In this document: positions 26,354 through 34,926 of the stretch, piece by piece
Layout of the letters: every line of letters starts with the position of its first letter
How positions within the stretch are numbered: the stretch's first letter is position 1
From: Streptomyces sp. NBC_01237
GTDB lineage: Bacteria; Actinomycetota; Actinomycetes; Streptomycetales; Streptomycetaceae
Reading direction: 5' to 3'
Assembly: GCF_035917275.1 (NCBI RefSeq)
Contig: NZ_CP108508.1
Coordinates: 3,410,001 to 3,474,000, forward strand
DNA length: 64,000 nt
Position numbers and translations under genes: made by a program
The notes under the pieces: generated by a model
The model's input: the letters and a program-made list of their open reading frames with translations, nothing else
Told to the model about the DNA's origin: nothing
Databases searched by the model: none

Positions 26354-27364
26354 GTGTCGAGAGCAAGAGTGGCACGGCGCATCGCGGCGGGTGCGGCCTA
26401 CGGCGGCGGCGGCATCGGGCTGATCGGCGCCGCGGCCGTGGGCGTGATGCTGGCCGAGGTGCAGCTCGCCAAACGGCAGGTCGGCGGCGGTACGGCACCG
26501 GTTCCGCCGAGCGCGGACGGGCGGTACGGGGTGGCGTTCGCCGGGCCTTCGGACCCGTTGCGGTTCGGGCTGCTCGGTGATTCGACGGCGGCCGGGCAGG
26601 GGGTGCGCCGGGCCGGGCAGACCCCGGGGGCGCTGCTCGCCTCGGGGCTGGCCGCGGTGGCCGAGCGTCCGGTGGATCTGCGGAACGTGGCACTGCCGGG
26701 GGCGAGGTCCGACGATCTGGAGCGGCAGGTCTCGCTGCTGCTGGCCGACCCGGCCCGTACGCCGGACGTCTGCGTGATCATGATCGGGGCGAACGACGTC
26801 ACCCACCGGATGCCCGCCACCCAGTCGGTGCGGTGTCTGACCACCGCCGTGCGCAGGCTGCGGACGGCGGGCGCGGAGGTGGTGGTCGGGACCTGTCCGG
26901 ACCTGGGCACGATCGAGCCGGTCTACCAGCCGCTGCGCTGGCTGGCCCGGCGGGTGAGCCGGCAGCTGGCCGCCGCGCAGACCATCGGCTCGGTGGAACA
27001 GGGCGGGCGCACGGTGTCGCTGGGCGACCTGCTGGGCCCGGAGTTCGAGGCGAACCCGCGGGAGCTGTTCGGCCCGGACAACTACCACCCCTCGGCTGAG
27101 GGGTACGCGACCGCGGCCATGGCGGTCCTGCCCACCCTGTGCGCGGTGCTGGGGCTGTGGCCGGAGACCGATCACCTCGACGGGTCGCGGCGCGAGGACA
27201 TGCTGCCGGTGGCCAAGGCGGCCTCCCAGGCGGCCATGGAGGCCGGTACGGAGGTCACGGGGGCGCGGGCTCCCTGGGCCCTCCTCAAGCACCGCAGGCG
27301 GCGGCGTCTGCCCGCGGCCACGGAACCGCACCCGCACCCGGACACCGCGCACCGGCACGCGTAG
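26354..27364 (+). CDS. SGNH/GDSL-type hydrolase, membrane-anchored
   Basis: A 336-residue protein with an N-terminal signal-anchor (about 14-37) and an SGNH hydrolase domain. Block I has the nucleophile in LLGDSTAAGQG, block II the ALPGARSDD glycine, block III IMIGANDVTHR with the Asn, and block V DNYHPSAEGY with the Asp/His pair. Such enzymes deacylate lipids or polysaccharides outside the cell. The C-terminus is His/Pro-rich. The GTG at 26342 touches the GAGGAGG box; the GTG at 26354 gives workable spacing and is preferred weakly. It is divergent from the cystathionine beta-synthase gene. Confidence 0.85.
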   Translation: MSRARVARRIAAGAAYGGGGIGLIGAAAVGVMLAEVQLAKRQVGGGTAPVPPSADGRYGVAFAGPSDPLRFGLLGDSTAAGQGVRRAGQTPGALLASGLAAVAERPVDLRNVALPGARSDDLERQVSLLLADPARTPDVCVIMIGANDVTHRMPATQSVRCLTTAVRRLRTAGAEVVVGTCPDLGTIEPVYQPLRWLARRVSRQLAAAQTIGSVEQGGRTVSLGDLLGPEFEANPRELFGPDNYHPSAEGYATAAMAVLPTLCAVLGLWPETDHLDGSRREDMLPVAKAASQAAMEAGTEVTGARAPWALLKHRRRRRLPAATEPHPHPDTAHRHA

Positions 27365-27438
27365 CCGCGCGGGACGGGGGCGGCCGCACGCGGAGCGCCG
27401 TCCCCGACGGGCCGGCGGAGCGCCGCCACCGAGGGGCC

Positions 27439-27452
27439 TGAGCGAGCGCTTA
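27439..27452. promoter_or_regulatory. TetR-type operator-like palindrome upstream of the thiolase
   Basis: TGAGCGAGCGCTTA fits the imperfect palindrome TnAGCGnnCGCTnA. It lies about 120 bases before the thiolase start. TetR-family regulators of acyl-CoA genes often bind such sites; the link is inferred. Confidence 0.4.
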
Positions 27453-27573
27453 GAAAAGAGTCCCGCATCACATGGCCTGCCGGGTGACCTCGGCGATACG
27501 TCCGGGTAACTTCCAAGACAGTTCCGCCAGTCCGCACAGTCAGCCAGCCTTCCAGCCCTCATGGAGCCGCGTG

Positions 27574-28794
27574 ATGCCCCAAGCCGTGATCGTCTCTGCC
27601 GCCCGTTCGCCGATCGGCCGGGCCTTCAAGGGGTCCCTGAAGGACCTGCGCGCGGACGACCTGACCGCGACCATCATCCGGACCGCGCTGGCCAAGGTTC
27701 CCGAGCTGGACCCGAGGGACATCGACGACCTGATGCTCGGCTGCGGTCTCCCCGGCGGCGAGCAGGGCAACAACCTGGGCCGCATCATCGCCGTACAGAT
27801 GGGGATGGACCACCTTCCCGGCTGTACGGTCACCCGCTACTGCTCGTCCTCGCTCCAGACCAGCCGCATGGCGCTGCACGCCATCAAGGCGGGCGAGGGC
27901 GACGTCTTCATCTCGGCGGGTGTCGAGATGGTGTCCCGCTTCGTGAAGGGCAACTCCGACAGCCTGCCGGACACGCACAACCCGTTCTTCGCCGACGCCG
28001 AGGCCCGCACGGCCGCCCGCGCCGAGGAGTCCGGTGCGAGCTGGCAGGACCCGCGCGAGGAGGGCCTCGTCCCGGACGCGTACATCGCGATGGGGCAGAC
28101 CGCGGAGAACCTGGCCCGGATCAAGGGCGTCACGCGCCAGGACATGGACGAGTTCGGCGTGCGGTCGCAGAACCTCGCCGAGGAGGCCATCAAGAACGGC
28201 TTCTGGCAGCGCGAGATCACCCCGGTCACCACCCCGGACGGCACGGTCGTCTCCCGGGACGACGGGCCGCGTGCGGGCGTCACCCTGGAGGGCGTGCAGG
28301 GCCTGAAGCCGGTCTTCCGCCCCGACGGCCTGGTCACCGCGGCCAACTGCTGCCCGCTCAACGACGGCGCCGCCGCCCTCGTGATCATGTCCGACACCAA
28401 GGCGCGCGAGCTGGGCCTGACCCCGCTGGCCCGGATCGTGTCGACCGGCGTCTCCGGCCTGTCCCCCGAGATCATGGGCTACGGCCCGGTCGAGGCCAGC
28501 AAGCAGGCGCTGAAGCGTGCCGGACTGACCATCGACGACATCGACCTGGCCGAGATCAACGAGGCCTTCGCCGCCCAGGTCATCCCGTCCTACCGGGACC
28601 TCGGCCTGCCGCTGGACAAGGTCAACGTCAACGGCGGGGCCATCGCGGTCGGCCACCCGTTCGGCATGACCGGCGCCCGGATCACCGGCACGCTGATCAA
28701 CAGCCTCCAGTTCCACGACAAGCAGTTCGGCCTGGAGACCATGTGCGTGGGCGGCGGCCAGGGAATGGCCATGGTCATCGAGCGGCTGAGCTGA
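27574..28794 (+). CDS. thiolase, acetyl-CoA acetyltransferase
   Basis: A 406-residue thiolase that joins or splits acyl-CoA units by Claisen chemistry. The nucleophilic cysteine is in VTRYCSSSLQT (Cys90), with the catalytic histidine in AVGHPFGMTGAR and the second cysteine in MCVGGGQGMA. The ATG at 27574 has GGAG eight bases upstream and gives the normal N-terminus (MPQAVIVSAARSPIGRA). Biosynthetic and degradative thiolases cannot be told apart from sequence alone; no fatty-acid oxidation partner is adjacent. Confidence 0.92.
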   Translation: MPQAVIVSAARSPIGRAFKGSLKDLRADDLTATIIRTALAKVPELDPRDIDDLMLGCGLPGGEQGNNLGRIIAVQMGMDHLPGCTVTRYCSSSLQTSRMALHAIKAGEGDVFISAGVEMVSRFVKGNSDSLPDTHNPFFADAEARTAARAEESGASWQDPREEGLVPDAYIAMGQTAENLARIKGVTRQDMDEFGVRSQNLAEEAIKNGFWQREITPVTTPDGTVVSRDDGPRAGVTLEGVQGLKPVFRPDGLVTAANCCPLNDGAAALVIMSDTKARELGLTPLARIVSTGVSGLSPEIMGYGPVEASKQALKRAGLTIDDIDLAEINEAFAAQVIPSYRDLGLPLDKVNVNGGAIAVGHPFGMTGARITGTLINSLQFHDKQFGLETMCVGGGQGMAMVIERLS

Positions 28795-28955
28795 GCCGCA
28801 GCGGAGGGTAGGGGTCGCCCGAGGTACGAGGGCGGCACCTGCCCGCAGCGCAGGCGAAGCGAACGCGACCCACAACAGCGAGCGGCTGAGCCGAGCCCTT
28901 CTCTCTCCCTCGGAAGCGGGCCGTTGAACCGGGCCGAGCCCCGACCGTGACCGAA

Positions 28956-28990
28956 TCTCCCCCAGGATGTGATCTGCGTCCCGGGGGAGA
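28956..28990 (+). terminator. hairpin downstream of the thiolase
   Basis: An 8-bp stem TCTCCCCC (28956-28963) with GGGGGAGA (28983-28990) around a 19-base loop. The 344-base gap also holds a second copy of the CGAGCGGCTGAGC gene-end sequence at 28881-28893 and no gene. Confidence 0.5.
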
Positions 28991-29138
28991 GTCATTTACG
29001 CAGGTCACAGCCGTTATGGGGTTAAACCCCAGGCCCAAAGACCTGTCCATTTCGTGACGTAATGCACTGACAGCACGCGCGGGTACGGGCCAAGCTGATG
29101 TAGGAAGTCGGGGGATCGATTGAAACCGGGAGTAGTCA

Positions 29139-30035
29139 GTGAGCGCCATGTCATTTGCCCTGTTGCTGACCACCGCCGCTGCCACGGCCGTCGGCGCCGC
29201 TGCCCTGCACGCCGCTCACGGGCTGCGCAAGCAGGTCGCGGCCCTGCGTACGGAGCTGGCCGAGGGCCGGATACAGAACGCGTCCGTGCCACCGCAGAGC
29301 CGCAGCACCCTCACTCCGGCCGAGGAGATACGCGCGGCCGTCACCGAAGCGCTCGCCGAGGAGCGGGAGCGGGAGCTGGCCGAGGCGCGGGCCTTCTGGG
29401 CCGCGCAGGAAGCCCGTGACGCCGCCGACGCCCCGTCCCTGCTGGGCGGTCTGAACGCGCTCGGTGACGATTCCCCGTTCTTCTTCCCCCGCCAGACGGA
29501 CTTCGCCGGCCTCGACGCGATGGACCTGGAGGCCACCGAGGCGCTGGAGGAGCTGGCGTCGCTGAGCGAGCGGACCTCGGCCGAGCACGAGTACGAGCAC
29601 GAGCCCGCCGAACTCATCGATCTGCCCGAGATCGCCGAGTACGCGGAGTTCGCCGAGGACTCCCCCGAGCTGGCCGCCGCACGCCGCCGCCACCCCTCGC
29701 ACCCCGACTTCGTCCCCGTACAGACACCCGTGGTCACCGACCACGAGCGGACCGTGAGCCGTCTTGAGGAGCTGGCCGACACGGCCACGGAGCTCACCGA
29801 CGTACGCCCCGGCCCGCTCGGCACGCTCGATGTGTACGTCTTCGCCGACGGCACCACGCTCTGTATGACCCCGGGCCACCGCGAGACGGCGGAACGTCTC
29901 GCCGACGCACTGCGGGCGGGCCGGCGGCCGGTGCTGCTGGGCGGCTCCGGTGTCTCCGGCGCCTACGCGCTGACGTTCTCCTGCGGTGAGGACAACGTCT
30001 ACATCCTCGCCGACCGCGTCATCGCCTCGTTCTAG
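29139..30035 (+). CDS. membrane-anchored hypothetical protein
   Basis: A 298-residue protein with one N-terminal hydrophobic segment (about 4-20), a long acidic, Ala/Glu-rich helical region (about 30-205) and a compact C-terminal domain (about 215-298) ending VYILADRVIASF. Family not recognised, although the C-terminal part looks conserved. The GTG at 29139 has GGGAG six bases upstream; the ATG at 29148 lies within it. No operon partner. Confidence 0.7.
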   Translation: MSAMSFALLLTTAAATAVGAAALHAAHGLRKQVAALRTELAEGRIQNASVPPQSRSTLTPAEEIRAAVTEALAEERERELAEARAFWAAQEARDAADAPSLLGGLNALGDDSPFFFPRQTDFAGLDAMDLEATEALEELASLSERTSAEHEYEHEPAELIDLPEIAEYAEFAEDSPELAAARRRHPSHPDFVPVQTPVVTDHERTVSRLEELADTATELTDVRPGPLGTLDVYVFADGTTLCMTPGHRETAERLADALRAGRRPVLLGGSGVSGAYALTFSCGEDNVYILADRVIASF

Positions 30036-30074
30036 CCGCTCCGCGGTACGCCCCCCACGGGCGCGGGTCTCCCT

Positions 30075-30392
30075 CTACGCGAAAGCCCGCGCCGCCGCCC
30101 GTTCCACGAATTGCACGGCCTCGTCCAGCTCCACGGACGGGGCCGTTACCAGTGCCACGGCCAGATCGCGTCCCGCGACGGTGAGTTGGTCGCCGACGAC
30201 GAACATCCCGGCGTCCGGCACGAGGTGCGGCTCCCGGTCGGGGTGCTCGATGCGCTGGGCCCGTACAGCCAGTTCCCTGGCCGCGGCCAGCGCCTCGGCG
30301 GCCGCGCCGCGCTGGAGCCGGCTCTGCGGGGCGGCCCGCAGACGGTCGGCGAATCGGTCCACGGCGGTGATCAGAGGCGTCGTATCGAGCAC
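30075..30392 (-). CDS. small conserved hypothetical protein
   Basis: A 105-residue protein with an all-helical look: VLDTTPLITAVDRFADRLRAAPQSRL at the start and a closing amphipathic helix. There is no signal or membrane segment. The start is a GTG at 30392, inferred from where the conserved sequence begins. It is convergent with the preceding gene. Confidence 0.6.
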   Translation of the reverse strand: MLDTTPLITAVDRFADRLRAAPQSRLQRGAAAEALAAARELAVRAQRIEHPDREPHLVPDAGMFVVGDQLTVAGRDLAVALVTAPSVELDEAVQFVERAAARAFA

Positions 30393-30573
30393 CCGCCCGA
30401 CCCTACGCGCCCGCGCAGGACGGTTGCCAACGGGCGGACGCTCGGGCGCGGTGCCGGGAAGGACCGGCACCGCGCACCGCGCCCACGGGTACGGCCAGGG
30501 ACGGGCCGCCCGCACGCTCCTGCGGGCGTACGGCGTCTCGGAGGCCCGGCAGAACCCGACCGGAGAGGGAAAA

Positions 30574-30612
30574 CGGAACGGCCCGCAGGCGATGAGCCTG
30601 CGGGCCGTTCCG
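30574..30612 (-). terminator. strong terminator for the Bax inhibitor-like gene
   Basis: A perfect 17-bp stem (30574-30590 with 30596-30612) and 5-base loop; on the minus strand it is followed by TTTTCC. It lies 53 bases past the stop of the 30665-31552 gene. Confidence 0.88.
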
Positions 30613-30664
30613 TTGCGCGGGTCGTGGTGCGGGCCGTCGTACCGGCCCTCCGCGTCCCCTGCGG

Positions 30665-31552
30665 TCAGTCGTCCCCGTTGAGGATGGAGAGCAGACGCAG
30701 CATCTCCAGGTAGATCCACACCAGGGTCATGGTGAGGCCGAAGGCCGCCAGCCAGGACTCCTCGCGCGGTGCGCCGAACGCGACGCCGTCCTCGACCTGC
30801 TTGAAGTCCAGGGCCAGGAAGCACGCGCCGAGGATGATGCCGATGACACCGAAGAGGATGCCGAGGCCGCCGCTGCGGAAGCCGAGGCCCTCGCCGCCGC
30901 CGAACACGGAGAACAGCAGGTTGACCATCATCAGGAGCACGAAGCCCATGGCTGCGGCCATCACGAAGCCGTAGAACCGGCGGGTGACACGGATCCAGCG
31001 CATCTTGTACGCGATGAGCACACCGGCGAAGACACACATGGTGCCCATCACCGCCTGCATCACCGTGCCGGGGCCGATGTAGGTGCTCACGGCGCTGGAG
31101 ATCACACCGAGGAAGACACCCTCGAACGCGGCGTACGCGAGGATCAGCGCCGGGACCGGCTTGCGCTTGAAGGACTGGACGAGCGACAGGACGAACGCCA
31201 CCAGGGCGGCGCCGATCGCGATGCCGTAGGACTTGCCGAGGTTCGCCTCGTCGACCGGCAGCAGCGCCCAGGAGAGCGCGGCGGTGAGCACGACGGTGCC
31301 CAGCGTCATCGCCGTACGGGTGACGACGTCATCGATCGTCATCGCGCCGGAGCGCGCGGGCGCCTGCGGGGCGCCGTACTGGACGTCCTGCTGCGCGTAG
31401 GGGTTCGTCGCGTACGGGTTGGCGGCGGTGCCCTGTGCGTACGGACTGGTTCCCGTCGCGGGGGCCCCGGCCTGCGGCGCCGCGTTGAAGCCTGCGGAAC
31501 CGTTGTCGCGGCTGAACCCCCGTCGCGAGAAGACCGGGTTGCTGCTCCTCAT
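30665..31552 (-). CDS. Bax inhibitor-1/YccA family membrane protein
   Basis: A 295-residue protein. A Gln/Ala/Tyr/Asn-rich tail (about 1-65, with repeated NPYA motifs) precedes seven hydrophobic segments and the family ending with a conserved aspartate (LDFKQVEDGVA). Members are membrane proteins linked to ion leak and stress tolerance; the bacterial role is poorly known. GGAGGAG lies four bases before the ATG. This is the last host gene before the prophage boundary and is intact. Confidence 0.88.
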   Translation of the reverse strand: MRSSNPVFSRRGFSRDNGSAGFNAAPQAGAPATGTSPYAQGTAANPYATNPYAQQDVQYGAPQAPARSGAMTIDDVVTRTAMTLGTVVLTAALSWALLPVDEANLGKSYGIAIGAALVAFVLSLVQSFKRKPVPALILAYAAFEGVFLGVISSAVSTYIGPGTVMQAVMGTMCVFAGVLIAYKMRWIRVTRRFYGFVMAAAMGFVLLMMVNLLFSVFGGGEGLGFRSGGLGILFGVIGIILGACFLALDFKQVEDGVAFGAPREESWLAAFGLTMTLVWIYLEMLRLLSILNGDD

Positions 31553-31666
31553 TGCTCTCCTCCATGGCCACACTGCATGGCCTCGCGACAAGAGTAATGG
31601 GTGGGCAAAGGAATCACCCTAGTGCCAAAGGAGGATCTTTATGAAAGTTGATCGCTGAAGTATTCT

Positions 31667-31705
31667 CCGGGTCGACCGACGCGTTCCCCCGGGTCGACCG
31701 ACGCG
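31667..31705. repeat. 17-base direct repeat beside the attachment site
   Basis: CCGGGTCGACCGACGCG occurs at 31667-31683 and 31689-31705, 22 bases apart, which places both on the same DNA face. They lie just on the host side of the tRNA-like fragment. Confidence 0.75.
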
Positions 31706-31722
31706 CCCACCGACAGCGGTGA

Positions 31723-31749
31723 TGGTGCCCGGAGCCGGACTCGAACCGG
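31723..31749 (-). other. tRNA 3'-end fragment, probable left attachment site of the prophage
   Basis: Read on the minus strand this is a T-arm with TTCGAGT loop flanked by CCGG and CCGGC, then TCCGGGC, A and CCA, as in the last 27 bases of a tRNA with a GCCCGGA acceptor start. The rest of a tRNA does not follow. A 3' fragment at the host/phage border is what tyrosine-integrase insertion leaves behind. Confidence 0.5.
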
Positions 31750-31848
31750 ACCCACCGGGACTCCTGACCTGGGCGTTCGCCCCCGACCTGGGATGCAATC
31801 CCGATTTCGAACCGGTTCGAGGGGGCTCCGAGCCGGTTCGAGGAGGTG

Positions 31849-31870
31849 CCGTGTTCCCGCGGGAACACGG
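31849..31870. promoter_or_regulatory. 22-bp perfect palindrome
   Basis: Arms CCGTGTTCCCG and CGGGAACACGG meet with no loop, five bases past the repressor stop. It could be an operator or the terminator of the repressor transcript. Confidence 0.6.
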
Positions 31871-31875
31871 CGGGC

Positions 31876-32262
31876 TCACTCGCCGTGGGCGTCTTCGGCC
31901 ATCTCGTTGAGCCGCGCCAGGACCTGCTTCTGAACCCGCGGTGGCAGGCTTTCCAGGATCGTCATCACGGCTGCGGCCCGCGGGTCCGACAGGTCCGGTG
32001 CCCGGCCGCCGGCGGCTTCGGCAGCCGGGTCCGGGGTCGGCTTACCGCCCTGCTCTACCCGATTGATGCTGCCCTGCGCCCATCGCAACGCCTGCTCCAG
32101 CTTGCGGAGAGTCAGGGGGGCGCCGGACGTCTCGCCCTTCCGCACAGCGCGCAGCGTCTCGTAGGAGATGCCGGCAGTGGTGGCAACTTCCTTCCACGCC
32201 ATTCCCAGCTGCAGGCGCCGGGCGTTCATCTCACCATCGAGCGGCGATAGCTGCTCTGGCAT
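31876..32262 (-). CDS. phage repressor-like HTH protein
   Basis: A 128-residue protein whose residues about 10-65 form an XRE-type HTH (MNARRLQLGMAWKEVATTAGISYETLRAVRKGE). The remainder is a linker and a helical C-terminus (LPPRVQKQVLARLNEM) for dimerisation. Its position at the prophage end, divergent from a second XRE gene, fits an immunity repressor. The ATG at 32262 has AAAGG upstream; a GTG 30 bases earlier is possible. Confidence 0.75.
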   Translation of the reverse strand: MPEQLSPLDGEMNARRLQLGMAWKEVATTAGISYETLRAVRKGETSGAPLTLRKLEQALRWAQGSINRVEQGGKPTPDPAAEAAGGRAPDLSDPRAAAVMTILESLPPRVQKQVLARLNEMAEDAHGE

Positions 32263-32313
32263 GGACAACGCCTTTCGTGACGACGGCGGCACGCCTCCGT
32301 CCGGGCGACCGAA

Positions 32314-32433
32314 CGCAGATTAGCGCAGATCAAGCCAGTTGGTTAGGGCGGCCTGACCGTCAAGAGCGACGTTCCAGACATGCAGACCAACACAGCTCTG
32401 TTGCTTTCTGTGTTCTGTCTGCCCTAATCTGCG
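32314..32433. promoter_or_regulatory. divergent promoter/operator region of the lysogeny switch
   Basis: CTAATCTGCG occurs on the plus strand at 32424-32433 and inverted at 32314-32323. On the plus strand TTGCTT (32401-32406) and TAATCT (32425-32430), 18 bases apart, form a promoter whose start would fall at the ATG at 32438. The shared element suggests both promoters are controlled by one protein. Confidence 0.6.
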
Positions 32434-32437
32434 CAGC

Positions 32438-32671
32438 ATGGCACAAACGAACGCAGGGGCATTGCGGCAGCAGCGCCTACGACTGGGGATGACGCTGGAA
32501 GACGTTGTGGCCAAGTGCGCCGAGGAAGGCGTCAAGGTTCACAACTCACAGCTCAGCCGCATCGAGCGCGGCAAGGCACAGCCTCGCCCGCGTCTGCGAG
32601 CCGGTCTGGCCCGAGTCCTGGGCCTGGACGCCTTGGGGTTCGACGCGCAAGAGAGCGGGGCGGGGTCATGA
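32438..32671 (+). CDS. XRE-family phage regulator (Cro-like position)
   Basis: A 77-residue HTH protein (LRQQRLRLGMTLEDVVAKCAEEGVKVHNSQLSRIERGK). It is divergent from the repressor-like gene, as Cro is from CI. There is no ribosome site before the ATG, and the promoter's -10 box ends seven bases upstream, so the mRNA is probably leaderless. It overlaps the next gene as ATGA. Confidence 0.8.
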   Translation: MAQTNAGALRQQRLRLGMTLEDVVAKCAEEGVKVHNSQLSRIERGKAQPRPRLRAGLARVLGLDALGFDAQESGAGS

Positions 32672-32922
32672 GCCAGAACTACACCGTGGCCGAGGCGGCC
32701 GAATATCTGCGCTGCAGGCCGCACTTCCTTGAGGAGAACCTCAAGAAGCTGCCGCACCAGCGGATGGGGCGGGCGATCAGCTTCGACGAGTCGGAACTTG
32801 AGGCGATCAAGGACATGTTCCGTGTCCGGCCCAAGCGCGCGCAGACCTCCGCCACCACGGCCCCGGCCTCGCTCACGCTCGCGAGCATCCGGCCCTCCAA
32901 GCAGACCCAGAGGACCGGCTGA
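32668..32922 (+). CDS. excisionase-like small HTH protein
   Basis: An 84-residue protein with a MerR/excisionase-type winged helix (YTVAEAAEYLRCRPHFLEENLKKLPHQRMGRAISFDESELEAI) and a Ser/Thr/Arg tail. It is the second gene of the rightward lysogeny transcript. It could be an excisionase or an early regulator; no integrase is nearby. Confidence 0.7.
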   Translation: MSQNYTVAEAAEYLRCRPHFLEENLKKLPHQRMGRAISFDESELEAIKDMFRVRPKRAQTSATTAPASLTLASIRPSKQTQRTG

Positions 32923-33014
32923 CCGCCGCACATACGTCGGGGCCGCCCGGACCGGGCCTGGTCCATGGGCGACCCCTCAACCGGCACACCTCAACCCAAC
33001 GAATCGAGGTAACC

Positions 33015-33380
33015 GTGTCCACCGAGACTATCGGCGCCACTCCCCAGCCCGCACCGGTGCCCGCGTGGCAGTCCGGCCTGCGGCTGGCGATGAACGCCAC
33101 CTGGAAGGCCATCGGCGTCCCGTCGGCAGCCGCCGGGCCGTTCCACGCTGGCCAGACGAGCTGGGGCCGCACCGGCGACTACGTCGGCGAGGTCCACTAC
33201 CTGCTGCTCGCTCCGCTCCTGGAGATCGCCGCCGCGTACGACGTCCCGGTCGCCGAGACCCCGGCCGCCGGCGGCGGCACCACCTACAAGGTGGTCGCCC
33301 CGGTCGACGGCGTCACCGTCACCATCTGGACCACCAACCCGGCCGACGCCCCCGCCCCGGCCCCGGCGGTGTCCGAGTGA
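33015..33380 (+). CDS. hypothetical phage protein
   Basis: A 121-residue protein beginning at a GTG with GAGGT upstream. It has a mixed alpha/beta core and a Pro/Ala-rich end. No family recognised. It opens the long early operon and overlaps the next gene as GTGA. Confidence 0.65.
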   Translation: MSTETIGATPQPAPVPAWQSGLRLAMNATWKAIGVPSAAAGPFHAGQTSWGRTGDYVGEVHYLLLAPLLEIAAAYDVPVAETPAAGGGTTYKVVAPVDGVTVTIWTTNPADAPAPAPAVSE

Positions 33381-33694
33381 CGGTCTGGCTGCTCGACGGC
33401 GTCGAGATCGATCTGACCCGCACACAGATTGACGTGGACGGCGGCCGCTGGGACTGGACCGGCACCAGCACCGAGACCGGTGAGCCGCTGATGTGGTGCG
33501 GCGACGACGCCCCCCTGCCGCTGTCCGAGGTGTACGCGACGTACGGCCCGCTCATCCCCGCCCCCGCCCCGATCACCCACGCCGACCGCTACGCCGCGTA
33601 TGCCGCGTGCCCGGCCGAGACCACCGCCAAGGAGAAGAGGACGCAGCCGTCGTTCGCCGCTCTCCTAGGCGGTCTGTCCAGGAGGACGGCATGA
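33377..33694 (+). CDS. hypothetical phage protein
   Basis: A 105-residue protein, acidic and beta-rich in its first half (VTVWLLDGVEIDLTRTQIDVDG). GTG start overlapping the previous stop, and an ATGA overlap with the next gene. Function unknown. Confidence 0.65.
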   Translation: MTVWLLDGVEIDLTRTQIDVDGGRWDWTGTSTETGEPLMWCGDDAPLPLSEVYATYGPLIPAPAPITHADRYAAYAACPAETTAKEKRTQPSFAALLGGLSRRTA

Positions 33695-34380
33695 CGACCC
33701 GCACGAAGATCCTCGACGCGATCCTGGGCGTGCTGCCCGGCGCCCGTCCGGACGCCCGCATCACCGTGGAGCAGCCGCAGCAGGGCGGCCGCGGCACCTG
33801 GACCGGCATGGCCGCTGCCTTCGCCGACCGGATCGCCGACGCCATCGAGGAGGGGAAGGACACCCGGCCGGGCGAGTCCACCCCGACGGTGTCGGTCCGC
33901 GACGTCCGTACGACTGTTCTTGTCGCCCTGTCCCGGGCCCTGCGCGAGCAGCCCACCGGAGCCCGGGTCCTCGGAGGGCTGGAGGAGCTCGGCGAGGCCG
34001 TCGTCAGCGCGGACCTCGGCGAGATCGCGGCGTGGACGGACGCACTCGCCAGCCTGGCGCACATCGATGACGCCCTCGGCTCCGCGGCCGCGCAGCCGCT
34101 GGTGGTGTACCGGGCCGAGCACGAGACGATCCGGCTCGGCACGTACGCCGCCGAGGGTGCCGCCCGTGCGCATGCCGAGTCCGTGCTGTCCTCGGAGTAC
34201 GGACCGGATCGCACGGTGATGTACGACTGGATCGGCGACGAGGACGACGCCGAGGCGCCGCGGGAGCTCGTCGCTCAGGTCGACGGCGGCGACGAGCAGT
34301 ACACGGGGTACATCGTCGTCCCGGTCCCGGTGGCCGCCCGTTTCGACCCTGCTGCCCACGCCGATGGCGAGGCCTACTGA
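33691..34380 (+). CDS. hypothetical phage early protein
   Basis: A 229-residue, mostly helical, acidic protein with no motif I can name. GGAGGAC precedes the ATG. It shares one base with the next start (TGATG). Probably made early with its neighbours. Confidence 0.68.
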   Translation: MTTRTKILDAILGVLPGARPDARITVEQPQQGGRGTWTGMAAAFADRIADAIEEGKDTRPGESTPTVSVRDVRTTVLVALSRALREQPTGARVLGGLEELGEAVVSADLGEIAAWTDALASLAHIDDALGSAAAQPLVVYRAEHETIRLGTYAAEGAARAHAESVLSSEYGPDRTVMYDWIGDEDDAEAPRELVAQVDGGDEQYTGYIVVPVPVAARFDPAAHADGEAY

Positions 34381-34721
34381 TGGCGGCCGCCGGAGCCGCC
34401 GCGCCGAAGAAGCGGGCGACCAAGGAGCAGCAGGCGTGGAACGCCGGGATGCGCGGCATGCCGGCGCCCGGCCGGTCGGTCGAGGTCCCCGGGGCATGCA
34501 CGACGCCCCGGTGCGGTGCGAAGGCCGACAGCCTGGACGAGGACGACGCGGGCCTGGCCGGGTGGACCCGGGCCGGTGTGTACGGGTCGCGTGAGCCGGA
34601 CCGGGTGTGGTGCAGCGGCCTGTGCGCCACGTACGGGATCGCCCTCGCCGAGCTGCGCCTGACGGCGAAGGCCCGCCGCACGGCGGCCGCCGTGCGGGAG
34701 CGGGGGCAGGCCGATGCCTGA
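34380..34721 (+). CDS. small phage protein with paired cysteines
   Basis: A 113-residue basic protein with CTTPRCG and a later CSGLC, a layout that may bind zinc. An Ala/Lys-rich start and Arg-rich end are seen. It overlaps the next gene by 8 bases. Confidence 0.65.
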   Translation: MAAAGAAAPKKRATKEQQAWNAGMRGMPAPGRSVEVPGACTTPRCGAKADSLDEDDAGLAGWTRAGVYGSREPDRVWCSGLCATYGIALAELRLTAKARRTAAAVRERGQADA

Positions 34722-34926
34722 CTGGCTGCCCGTCCCGCGGTGGCTGTCCGCCGCGCTCGGCCCCGCCCGACGAGCCACGCCGCCCGCGCCCGGACGTGAC
34801 ACGGAGACCCGCCTGTACGTGGCCTGTCACCGGCCGTCGTGCGGCCACCTGGAGTGGCCGCACGACGTCACCGGCGAGGGCCTGGTCTGTACCCACTGCC
34901 GCAAGCTCAACGCCCCTGCGTCATGA
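34714..34926 (+). CDS. small zinc-ribbon phage protein
   Basis: A 70-residue protein with CHRPSCG and CTHC separated by about 20 residues, a likely zinc ribbon. Overlaps the genes on both sides. Confidence 0.65.
   Translation: MPDWLPVPRWLSAALGPARRATPPAPGRDTETRLYVACHRPSCGHLEWPHDVTGEGLVCTHCRKLNAPAS

Noticed and set aside
26213..27562. A long upstream extension of the cystathionine beta-synthase frame
   Set aside because: It runs antisense through the SGNH hydrolase gene and is Arg/Pro/Gly-rich. The family start is at 26212.
31723..31798. A complete tRNA gene at the prophage edge
   Set aside because: Only the T-arm, acceptor 3' half and CCA fit; no D-arm, anticodon stem or 5' acceptor half is found within 76 bases.
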